A stretch of 57,407 nucleotides of DNA, taken from assembly GCA_019456255.1 (NCBI GenBank), contig VRUG01000006.1, positions 98,072-155,478 on the forward strand, given 5' to 3'. Below are positions 18,766-26,486 of this stretch, in pieces (the first letter of the stretch is position 1; each line of letters starts with the position of its first letter). Origin of the DNA: Planctomycetota bacterium. GTDB lineage: Bacteria > Planctomycetota > Phycisphaerae > Sedimentisphaerales > Anaerobacaceae. The notes under the pieces were generated by a model. It was not told where the DNA came from, did no database searches, and was given only the letters and a program-made list of their open reading frames with translations. The position numbers and the translations under genes were made by a program.

Positions 18766-19155
18766 ATGAATGAAGGCGATGAAAAAAGAATCGAGAACAG
18801 GCTGAGATATCATTGGCCTATCTGGTTCGCAGAGGATTTTAATGAAACTCTTTCACAGGGACAATTGGTCGATATCTCAAGCAGTGGCGCTGCTTTCACA
18901 TATCAGGACGAAGGAAACTGCCCGTATTTAGGCCAGGAAGTAACTGCTCGTTTCAGCGTACCGCGTTTTAACGCAGAGGATTCATTTGATATGGCAAGCT
19001 ATACCCGTGCCGTACGAGTTTGCCGCGTTGACCAGATCAACTCGTTCATAAGACGTATTGCTGTCCAGTTTATCGAACCATTGCCGTTTAGGCCCGGCGA
19101 GCAGTCTGATAGCGAAGCTGATACACGCAAAAGACTAAAATCTGTCACTATATAG
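18766..19155 (+). CDS. PilZ-domain protein
   Basis: 129 residues from the ATG at 18766, which follows AGGTG. The pattern R-x3-R (RIENR) followed by DISSSG fits the c-di-GMP-binding PilZ motif RxxxR...DxSxxG, then a beta-barrel part ending RRIAVQFIEPLPFRPGE. No other domain is attached. It probably binds c-di-GMP and acts by contacting a partner. The next gene encodes a paralogue with the same core, 53 bp downstream. Confidence 0.8.
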   Translation: MNEGDEKRIENRLRYHWPIWFAEDFNETLSQGQLVDISSSGAAFTYQDEGNCPYLGQEVTARFSVPRFNAEDSFDMASYTRAVRVCRVDQINSFIRRIAVQFIEPLPFRPGEQSDSEADTRKRLKSVTI

Positions 19156-19208
19156 GCTGGCAGACTAACTGGTTAAACTAATGCCGAAAATAAAATATTG
19201 GTGAAAAA

Positions 19209-19868
19209 ATGAATTCACCCGACATTGAATATTTAATAGATCAAGCTGTGACCAGCAGGCCAAAGGTCACAAATGCACCAATGAATCTCTACGTCTGCGA
19301 CGGTAAAGTAGTTTGCGGTGCTCGCATAGTCATGCCGAAAAATGCTGCTTTAATTGCGCACCTCTCGCCTGAACACCTCAAAGATGGTTTCAATGACAGG
19401 CAGTGGAAGTTACTTGTTGAAAAAACAAAAAGTATTTTAGAAAAACAACATCATAATTCAGACACCACGCAGCGTGAGCCAATAAAAGATGAACGAAGAA
19501 CCGAATCGAGATTGCCTTATCGTCGGGCTGTATGGTTTGCTGAGGATCTGCGCAAAAAACTAAACCGTGCCGTAATGTGTGATGTCTCAAGCGGCGGTAT
19601 GTCATTTACCTTTTGCCCCGACGAAAATCCTCCTCAGCATGGCCAGCAGATAGCCACTCGTTTTAATGTCCCCAAGCTTAGAGATAACGGTTCGTCGACC
19701 TCAGTGAAATTCGACCGTATAGGCCGAATCTGCCGCATTGACAAGATAAACAACACCCTAAACCGTATCGCCGTTCAATTTACCACTCCGCTGCCGTTTG
19801 TACCCACCGAGCAACTCAATGACCAGTCTTGTGATTTTCTAAATGTTCTTGAAGATTCAGCAGTATAA
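19209..19868 (+). CDS. PilZ-domain protein with N-terminal extension
   Basis: 219 residues. The C-terminal 125 residues repeat the core of the preceding gene (RRTESRLPYRRAVWFAEDL, DVSSGGMSF, RIAVQFTTPLPFVPTEQ), including the DxSxxG motif. Residues 1-85 form a separate N-terminal region with SPDIEYLIDQAV and LYVCDGKVVCGARIVMPK, which I do not recognise. The pair looks like a tandem duplication with later addition or loss of the N-terminal part. Regulation by c-di-GMP is inferred from the motif. Confidence 0.8.
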   Translation: MNSPDIEYLIDQAVTSRPKVTNAPMNLYVCDGKVVCGARIVMPKNAALIAHLSPEHLKDGFNDRQWKLLVEKTKSILEKQHHNSDTTQREPIKDERRTESRLPYRRAVWFAEDLRKKLNRAVMCDVSSGGMSFTFCPDENPPQHGQQIATRFNVPKLRDNGSSTSVKFDRIGRICRIDKINNTLNRIAVQFTTPLPFVPTEQLNDQSCDFLNVLEDSAV

Positions 19869-19934
19869 AAACGACGCGGTTCTTTTTTGCTTTTTCATTT
19901 TTACTTTTTCCCCTTTTTCTCTTAATATACCTCT

Positions 19935-20477
19935 ATGTTGAAAAAAGGACTCGTTCAAATTTATACAGGAGATGGAAAAGGTAAAACGACCGCTGCCTTT
20001 GGTCTTGCCTTACGCGCCGCCGGACACGGTAATAAAGTACTCATATATCAGTTTCTAAAGCCGCCTTCACTTGAGCTTGGCGAACGAACAGCAATAAAGT
20101 CAACTGATTTAGACATTGATATTCAGGCACTTGACATGCCCTGGGATATGACTAAATCTCTTGATGATGAAGAAATAGCAGCAAAGGCTAAGCAGCAAAT
20201 CCACCAGGCACTTGAACAAATTACTCAGTTTGCTAAAGATAAAACATATGATGTATTGATACTTGATGAGATTGTTTTTTGCCTTTCAAAAAAGTTAGCT
20301 CTCCTGCAGGATATTAAAAATATCATTGACAAAAAAGACTTTGCCGTTGAAATAGTCCTGACAGGCCATGGCGCATCAACCGAATTGATAGCGATGGCTG
20401 ACCTTGTAACTGAAATGAAAAAAATAAAACACTACTTTGACAGCGGAGTTGCCGCGAGAAAAGGAATCGAATTTTAG
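19935..20477 (+). CDS. cobO: Cob(I)alamin adenosyltransferase (CobO/BtuR type)
   Basis: 180 residues. The P-loop YTGDGKGKTTAAFGLALRAAG near the N-terminus and the end YFDSGVAARKGIEF are hallmarks of the CobO/BtuR/CobA family, which adenosylates corrinoids to the coenzyme form. The central LDEI strand (VLILDEIVFCL) is the Walker B equivalent. No cobalamin riboswitch or other corrinoid gene is visible around it, so it may serve salvage. It is followed by ispD after 30 bp. Confidence 0.93.
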   Translation: MLKKGLVQIYTGDGKGKTTAAFGLALRAAGHGNKVLIYQFLKPPSLELGERTAIKSTDLDIDIQALDMPWDMTKSLDDEEIAAKAKQQIHQALEQITQFAKDKTYDVLILDEIVFCLSKKLALLQDIKNIIDKKDFAVEIVLTGHGASTELIAMADLVTEMKKIKHYFDSGVAARKGIEF

Positions 20478-20507
20478 TGTCTTAGCGTCACTAATGAGGT
20501 ATTTGTT

Positions 20508-21248
20508 ATGGCTAAAAATGTTGCTGTTATAATCTGTGCTGCCGGGTCAAGCAGGCGTTTTTCCGGAAAAAAGAAAAAACAATACTCCAACGTTGACGGA
20601 AGAGCTGCCTTCTTGCACAGCGTCGAGCTTTTTTCAGGCATTGATTCTGTAAAACAGATTATTTTAGCTATCGCACCAGATGATCAGGAAACAGTAAAGG
20701 TCAACTGGGGGCCTAACCTGCAATTTTTCAATGTGAAAATCTGTCTGGGAGGCAGCGAGCGTTTTGAAACTGTCAAAAACGCCATAGAACTTGTCAAAGA
20801 TGACATTGACCTGATAGCTGTCCACGATGCTGTCAGATGCTGCACAAGAAAGCAATGGGTCGAGGATTGTTTTAAAGCTGCCGAAGAAACCGATGCCGCA
20901 ATATTAGCTTGCCCCGTCGTGGCGACAGTAAAAAAAGTCGAAGATAACGCAATCGCAGAAACCATCGACAGGACCAATCTTTACGAAGCTCAAACTCCGC
21001 AGGTATTCTCGGTTGAGCTCTTGAAAAAGGCTTACGACAATCTCGATAATCTTGACAAGGCTGCAATAAGTGATGATTCGCAGCTTGTAGAGGCTCTAGG
21101 CCATAAGGTCGCTATCGTGAAAACCGATTCCTCCAATATAAAAATTACACAATCCGCCGACATCTACATCGCCCAGGCTATTATAAAATCAAGACCAAAG
21201 CCAACACCTAAAGGCCCAACCGGCCCATACAACGAAGCGCAATGGTAA
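20508..21248 (+). CDS. ispD: 2-C-methyl-D-erythritol 4-phosphate cytidylyltransferase
   Basis: 246 residues. It transfers CMP to MEP in the non-mevalonate isoprenoid pathway. The nucleotide-binding start VIICAAGSSRRFSGKKKKQYSNV matches the AAGxGxRxG...KQ pattern, though the usual second glycine region reads SSRRFS. VHDAVRCCT and the DRTNLYEAQTPQVF motif are also present. GAGG precedes the ATG. The last 17 residues after SADIYIAQAII are a proline-rich extension. Confidence 0.95.
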   Translation: MAKNVAVIICAAGSSRRFSGKKKKQYSNVDGRAAFLHSVELFSGIDSVKQIILAIAPDDQETVKVNWGPNLQFFNVKICLGGSERFETVKNAIELVKDDIDLIAVHDAVRCCTRKQWVEDCFKAAEETDAAILACPVVATVKKVEDNAIAETIDRTNLYEAQTPQVFSVELLKKAYDNLDNLDKAAISDDSQLVEALGHKVAIVKTDSSNIKITQSADIYIAQAIIKSRPKPTPKGPTGPYNEAQW

Positions 21249-21267
21249 AATTTAAAGGAAAATATCT

Positions 21268-22077
21268 ATGAAAAATTTTCAATCGCAAAAACTTTTAGGA
21301 CTTTCACTTATCTTAGCAACTGTTTTCTTATCTTCCTGTTCTCCTCAGGTAGATAATATATCTGAATCTACTTCTCCTCCGGTATATCTACCTGAGCCTG
21401 CTTCAAAAAGAGAGATTCAGTTTTCCGATTTCACCTGGCTCGTAAAGCACGGCAGCCATTTAGGTCCGGGGCCGAACTACTTTTCTGATAGCCCCGAAGA
21501 TATCTGGGTTGACCAGCAGGGAAAGCTGCACATGAATATATTGCAAAGAGATGAAAAATGGTACTGTACCGAAGTCGTCGCGAAAGAATCTCTGGGGTAC
21601 GGCAGCTACGTCATGACTCTTGACAACAGGGTCGATACCTTAGATGAAAATATTATCCTCGGTTTTTTCACATGGGACACAGACGCACCGCAATTCAATC
21701 ATCGTGAGATTGATTTTGAATTTGGCAGATGGCAGGACCCGAAAAATAAAAGTTCTCAATTTGTTATTCAACCATGGGACACCGAGGGAAATAGATATCG
21801 CTATGAGATAGATTATACCGACCGAGCCGAAACAACAACTCATGTTATGACATGGAAGCCCGAGGGCATTTCTTTTGTCAGCTATTATGGAAAATATACG
21901 CAAAACCCTTTACCCGAGAATGTTATTGTTATGTGGTTTTATGACGGCAAAGACAATCCTCCGCCCGGCGGCGAGAACATACGGATAAATTTCTGGCTTG
22001 TCTGGGGCGAGGCACCGACCGACGGCAAAGATGTCGAAATGATTATCTCAGATTTCAAATTCCTCCCGGTCGATTAG
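21268..22077 (+). CDS. GH16-like lipoprotein (putative glycoside hydrolase)
   Basis: 269 residues. A lipoprotein signal ends LSSCS (lipobox Cys near 28). The rest is a beta-sandwich-like domain with HREIDFEFGRW, in which Glu147-Ile-Asp149-Phe-Glu151 matches the GH16 active-site pattern E-x-D-x-E without the beta-bulge residue. Nearby SYVMTLDNRV and INFWLVWGEAP also fit GH16-like folds. It would be membrane-anchored outside the cytoplasm and could act on a polysaccharide; the substrate is unknown. It sits between ispD and murC. Confidence 0.75.
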   Translation: MKNFQSQKLLGLSLILATVFLSSCSPQVDNISESTSPPVYLPEPASKREIQFSDFTWLVKHGSHLGPGPNYFSDSPEDIWVDQQGKLHMNILQRDEKWYCTEVVAKESLGYGSYVMTLDNRVDTLDENIILGFFTWDTDAPQFNHREIDFEFGRWQDPKNKSSQFVIQPWDTEGNRYRYEIDYTDRAETTTHVMTWKPEGISFVSYYGKYTQNPLPENVIVMWFYDGKDNPPPGGENIRINFWLVWGEAPTDGKDVEMIISDFKFLPVD

Positions 22078-22174
22078 ATTAGACGGTAGGAAATATCTTT
22101 AAATGCTGTTTTAATGCTTTTCCAGGCCTTTTTGCTTTTTTTCAGAGACATTGTGTGATAGACTCTTGGTCGCT

Positions 22175-23647
22175 ATGGCAAAATCCCACGTAAAAACATA
22201 TAAACCGAAAATAAAAGCTGCACACATTTACGAAGTGGTCCGTTCCAAAACAGGAACCGCTTTAGTGGGAAAAAAATTCCATTTCATCGGCGCCGGCGGT
22301 GTCGGGATGAGCGGTCTGGCAAAACTCCTGATCAAAAACGCCTGCAGCGTTACAGGTTCCGACCAGACGCAAACCGCTATTGTCGAAAAACTTTGCCAAT
22401 CCGGTGCTGATATAACAATAGGACATAATCCCGATAACATAAGTGACGAAACCGAAGCGGTCATTATTTCAGCTGCTATAAATCCAAACAATCCGGAACT
22501 GCAAAAAGCTCGCGAAGAGGGCGTTAAAATTTATAAGTACGCTCAGATGCTCGGGCGGTTAATGGAGCACTATAATGGAATCGCTATAAGCGGAACGCAC
22601 GGCAAAAGCACTACCGGAGGCTGGCTCGTCTATTGTCTCAAAAAAGTCGGCATCGATACGAACTTCATAATCGGCGCCGATATAACTCAACTTGGCACAT
22701 CTTCTGGGATTGGCGATAGCGATTACTTTGTCGCCGAGGCATGTGAATATGACCGAAGTTTTTTAAACCTGAATCCAACTATAGGCTGTATACTGAACAT
22801 CGAAGCTGACCATCTTGACTACTACAAAGATGTCGACGAAATTATTGATGCTTTTGTACAGTTCGCACGCCGGTTAAAGCCTCATGGAACTTTAATTGCA
22901 AACGGCGACGACCCCAATGTTGCCAAGGTCATCGGTAAATTGCCTCACAATATTTCATGCGAGACTTTCGGCCTGGATACGCAGTGCGATTTTTCTGCCC
23001 GCAACATCAAGCTCATAAATGGCCTGAGTCATTTTGATATCTATCACAACGGCAAATTGCTGGGGAAAACAAAAATTTCTCTGCCCGGCGACCACAACAT
23101 CTTAAATGCTCTGGCTGTTACGGCAATGGCATTTCACGCAGGCGCAAAGCCAAAAAAATTACTTAAACTGCTCGATAGCTTCTCAGGCCTTGACCGCCGA
23201 ATGATGTTAAAAGACAAGATTAATGACATCACGATTCTCGATGACTACGCTCACCATCCCACTGAAATCCGCGCCACTCTCCAGGCAATCGGCCAAAAGT
23301 ATCACCCAAAGCGTGTTTGGTGTGTTTTTCAGCCCCATCAATACAGCAGAACAAGGTTTTTACTTGATGATTTTGCAAAAAGCTTTACTCTTGCCGATAT
23401 AACCATTGTCCCGGAGATATATTTTGTCCGGGATACCGAAGACGAAAAAAGAAAAGTAAACTCGCAGATTCTGGTAGATAAAATTAAATCGAAAGGCTCA
23501 AACGCCTTATTCATCGATGGTTTTGATAGGATTTGCGATTATCTAAAGGAAAACGTAACTGCGTTCGATTTGGTGGTCACGATGGGTGCAGGTGATATTT
23601 GGAAGGTTGCAGATGAATATATTCACTGGCTTAGAACAAATCGTTGA
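22175..23647 (+). CDS. murC: UDP-N-acetylmuramate--L-alanine ligase
   Basis: 490 residues from ATG 22175 (a TTG eight codons earlier is possible; neither has a clear Shine-Dalgarno sequence). It adds L-Ala to UDP-MurNAc. The N-terminal domain has FHFIGAGGVGMSGLAKLL, the ATP site AISGTHGKSTTGGWLV, then EADHLDYYKD and the C-terminal DDYAHHPTEIRATL and FQPHQYSRT. The first 30 residues are a basic extension. murB begins inside its last 35 bp. Confidence 0.96.
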   Translation: MAKSHVKTYKPKIKAAHIYEVVRSKTGTALVGKKFHFIGAGGVGMSGLAKLLIKNACSVTGSDQTQTAIVEKLCQSGADITIGHNPDNISDETEAVIISAAINPNNPELQKAREEGVKIYKYAQMLGRLMEHYNGIAISGTHGKSTTGGWLVYCLKKVGIDTNFIIGADITQLGTSSGIGDSDYFVAEACEYDRSFLNLNPTIGCILNIEADHLDYYKDVDEIIDAFVQFARRLKPHGTLIANGDDPNVAKVIGKLPHNISCETFGLDTQCDFSARNIKLINGLSHFDIYHNGKLLGKTKISLPGDHNILNALAVTAMAFHAGAKPKKLLKLLDSFSGLDRRMMLKDKINDITILDDYAHHPTEIRATLQAIGQKYHPKRVWCVFQPHQYSRTRFLLDDFAKSFTLADITIVPEIYFVRDTEDEKRKVNSQILVDKIKSKGSNALFIDGFDRICDYLKENVTAFDLVVTMGAGDIWKVADEYIHWLRTNR

Positions 23648-24494
23648 AACCGATTATCCCCTGTCAAAGCAGACATGGTATGGCCTTGGCGGGCCTGCCG
23701 ACTATTTTGTCAGGCCTCAAACGGTTGACCAGCTTCAGCAGGTTGTTCAAAGGTGTAATGAAAATAAAGTACCGATCTATGTTCTTGGATTCGGCTCGAA
23801 CCTTCTGATAAGTGACAAGGGATTAAAAGCCGCTGTTATTAAACTCGATTCAAAAGATTTCAAACAGGTGAAATTCAGCGGCGAAAATGTCACTGCCTGG
23901 GCAGGGGCGGAACTTAGCAGACTTGTTTTGACCTGTGTTGAAAAAGGACTCTCAGGAGTCGAAGCTCTTACCGGCATTCCAGGCTCTATCGGAGGGGCCG
24001 TTAAAATGAATGCCGGCGGAAACTTCGGTGACATCGGTGCCGCCGTAGAATCTGTAACTCTTATGGACGCTCAAGGCAGCGTCTTCGAGAAAAGTAAACC
24101 AGAGCTGATATTTGATTATCGCCAGACCAACATTACAGCAAAATTTATCCTTAGTGCTCAGCTTCAACTGACAGAGGGTACTTCCGACCAGATAATGCGG
24201 ACAGTCAAAGAAATCTGGATGTATAAGAAAAACAATCAACCCCTAAACACAAAAAATTCCGGATGCATCTTTAAAAATCCAAGAGGCGTCTCGGCAGGTG
24301 CCCTGATTGACAGAACGGGCCTAAAAGGGCTTCAACTTGGTGGGGCCGTCATTAGCGAAAAGCATGCTAACTTCATTATCGCGCAAAAAGGCTGCAAAAC
24401 TCGAGATGTCATAAGGCTTATCGATGTTGTAAAAGAAAAAGTCAAAAAGCGGTTTGACATCGACCTTGAGCTTGAAGTCGAAATCTGGAAATAG
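23613..24494 (+). CDS. murB: UDP-N-acetylenolpyruvoylglucosamine reductase
   Basis: 293 residues from the ATG at 23613, chosen because GGAAGG lies 6-7 nt before it; a GTG at 23586 is less likely. This FAD enzyme forms UDP-MurNAc. Motifs are YGLGGPADYFVRP, YVLGFGSNLLISD, GIPGSIGGAVKMNAG, the catalytic-loop NSGCIFKNP and GAVISEKHANFI. It overlaps murC by 35 bp, so it is probably translationally coupled. Confidence 0.96.
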   Translation: MNIFTGLEQIVETDYPLSKQTWYGLGGPADYFVRPQTVDQLQQVVQRCNENKVPIYVLGFGSNLLISDKGLKAAVIKLDSKDFKQVKFSGENVTAWAGAELSRLVLTCVEKGLSGVEALTGIPGSIGGAVKMNAGGNFGDIGAAVESVTLMDAQGSVFEKSKPELIFDYRQTNITAKFILSAQLQLTEGTSDQIMRTVKEIWMYKKNNQPLNTKNSGCIFKNPRGVSAGALIDRTGLKGLQLGGAVISEKHANFIIAQKGCKTRDVIRLIDVVKEKVKKRFDIDLELEVEIWK

Positions 24495-24512
24495 TTCCTA
24501 AGCAATTATAAA

Positions 24513-25520
24513 TTGAAAATAGAAAAGACTAAATTAAATGTTGCCGTCCTTGCCGGTGGTATCGGTGAAGAACGGCAGGTAAGTCTGCAAAGCGGGCGAT
24601 GCGTCGCACAGGCATTGAAAGATGCCCGATTAAATGTCACTATCGCTGACATCACACCTGACAATCTGGCCATACTCGATGACCGTGACATCGACGTTTT
24701 TTTTATTGCTCTGCACGGCAAGTTCGGTGAAGATGGACAACTGCAGCAAATTCTCGAAGACAAATCTCTTGTCTATACCGGTTCGGGCCCAGCAGCAAGT
24801 GAACTTGCTTTTGATAAGATGGCAGCTAAAAAAGCCTTTGAGAACGCTGGTGTCAAAACACCTCCCGCTGTCGAATTTAATCCTGACGTCACTGCCGGGC
24901 ATCTGCAAGAAATAGGTGATAAATATGTTGTCAAGCCAACCAGGCAGGGCAGTACGGTTGGTGTTACTATTACTGATGACCCGGAATCTGCTATTGAAGA
25001 TGCTATAGCCTGTCTCGATAAGTTCGGCGATTGCATGATTGAAAAATTTATTCCTGGTAGAGAAATAACCGTCGGCGTTCTTGGAAACAAACCTTTGCCT
25101 ATTATTGAGATCAAACCGAAGTCCGGGTTTTATGATTATCACGCAAAGTACATCGACGAGGAAACCGAGTTTCTTCTCGATACAATTGATTCAGCTTTAA
25201 CAGGAAAAGTTCAGGAAGACGCAATTGCCTGTTTCAACGCACTCGGACTCAGGCATTTTGCGAGAATTGACTTTATTATATCAGACGATAATGTCCCCTA
25301 TGTCCTCGAAGCTAATACAATTCCAGGACTTACAACTCATTCACTTGTTCCAAAAGCCGCACAAAAAGCAGGGCTTACAATGCCCGATTTGTGTCTAAAA
25401 ATCATCGAAACCGCTCTTGAGAACAAAAAAAATTCAAGAACACAAAACCCCAATGCCGTAACTAACATAGAGCAAGTTGATGCTTCAAAAAAAGATGAAC
25501 GAAAAACCAGCAGTATTTAA
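24513..25520 (+). CDS. ddl: D-alanine--D-alanine ligase
   Basis: 335 residues, starting with TTG at 24513 because no in-frame ATG precedes the conserved NVAVLAGGIGEERQVSLQSG. It joins two D-Ala for the peptidoglycan stem peptide. ATP-grasp features are visible: ALHGKFGEDGQLQ, YTGSGPAASELAFDK, VVKPTRQGSTVGV, EKFIPGREITVGVL and EANTIPGLTTHSLVPKA. The C-terminal 30 residues are a charged tail. The next gene, ftsQ-like, follows after 29 bp, as in many dcw clusters. Confidence 0.96.
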   Translation: MKIEKTKLNVAVLAGGIGEERQVSLQSGRCVAQALKDARLNVTIADITPDNLAILDDRDIDVFFIALHGKFGEDGQLQQILEDKSLVYTGSGPAASELAFDKMAAKKAFENAGVKTPPAVEFNPDVTAGHLQEIGDKYVVKPTRQGSTVGVTITDDPESAIEDAIACLDKFGDCMIEKFIPGREITVGVLGNKPLPIIEIKPKSGFYDYHAKYIDEETEFLLDTIDSALTGKVQEDAIACFNALGLRHFARIDFIISDDNVPYVLEANTIPGLTTHSLVPKAAQKAGLTMPDLCLKIIETALENKKNSRTQNPNAVTNIEQVDASKKDERKTSSI

Positions 25521-25549
25521 GAATAAATATTTGAAAATTGAAAATTACT

Positions 25550-26476
25550 ATGGCAAGAAGAAAAAAATCAAAAGGATTAACACTTAGGCTTAGTTCTGCA
25601 AAGAAAAGAAGAAAGAAAAAAGTGGACCGCCGTAAAAGCCTGATATCCATTTTAATAGTATCAGTAATTATCAGCGGACTTGCTGCGGTAGCTATCGGAT
25701 TTATATTCCTGGACAAGTATGTGCAAAAGACTGTTCCCGTTGCAGAAAAAGAGGGACTACTAAAACTCCTGAATGTTCCATCATGGGTCAACGATAAGAT
25801 TAAGCAGAAAATCTATGTCGCTGCTTCGGGCGGTGGAGAAGATTTAAAACTCGATGAAGATACCGCAGAGTCGATTCAGCGCAATCTTGCCGAATACGTA
25901 CCATGGCTCTATGACATACAGGTACAAACCACTCATGACAGCCAACTCATAAAGGCAGAATGGAGAAAGCCTTTGGCTTTGGTAAAAAAAGGTTTCAGGC
26001 GATACTACCTTGATGCAGAAATGACCGTGCTCGATTTTTTACCAATCGAAGATTTGCCTATTGTTGAAATAAAAGGCCTATCTTATATTTCAAAAATGCC
26101 TCCATACGGAACGGTCTGGCATCGCGAAGATGCTACCGCTGCTATGAATATCCTTGCTCACTTTGATTGGATGGATGCTCATGTTACTCCGGACAAGCCG
26201 TTACTTTTCGAGATCAAGAGCATAAACGTTAGCAATTTCGATGGCCGGCGTAACAGTCGGCAGCCCCACATTGTTCTCTACACAACAGATGACACACAGA
26301 TTATATGGGGAGCCAAACTCGAAACATGGCAGCAGCACCTCGAAGCTACTGATGATGAAAAACTTGCGAAACTTTACAGCCATTACGAAGAATACGGTTC
26401 ATTACTCGGAAATGTAAAATATATTAACCTTCGCGACCCACAGGACAATGTGTCTCTGCCGGTAGATAAATACTAA
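25550..26476 (+). CDS. ftsQ: FtsQ/DivIB-like cell division protein
   Basis: 308 residues from the ATG at 25550. A very basic cytoplasmic start (MARRKKSKGLTLRLSSAKKR) leads to one transmembrane helix (about 34-56, SILIVSVIISGLAAVAIGF). A periplasmic domain then carries POTRA/FtsQ-like elements: IQRNLAEYVPWLYDIQVQ, IKAEWRKPLALVKKGFRRYYLD and a closing NVKYINLRDPQDNVSLP. The sequence is divergent, but topology, the closing motif and position after ddl support FtsQ. FtsQ links the divisome complex across the membrane in other bacteria. Confidence 0.75.
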   Translation: MARRKKSKGLTLRLSSAKKRRKKKVDRRKSLISILIVSVIISGLAAVAIGFIFLDKYVQKTVPVAEKEGLLKLLNVPSWVNDKIKQKIYVAASGGGEDLKLDEDTAESIQRNLAEYVPWLYDIQVQTTHDSQLIKAEWRKPLALVKKGFRRYYLDAEMTVLDFLPIEDLPIVEIKGLSYISKMPPYGTVWHREDATAAMNILAHFDWMDAHVTPDKPLLFEIKSINVSNFDGRRNSRQPHIVLYTTDDTQIIWGAKLETWQQHLEATDDEKLAKLYSHYEEYGSLLGNVKYINLRDPQDNVSLPVDKY

Positions 26477-26486
26477 GCTTCGGACA

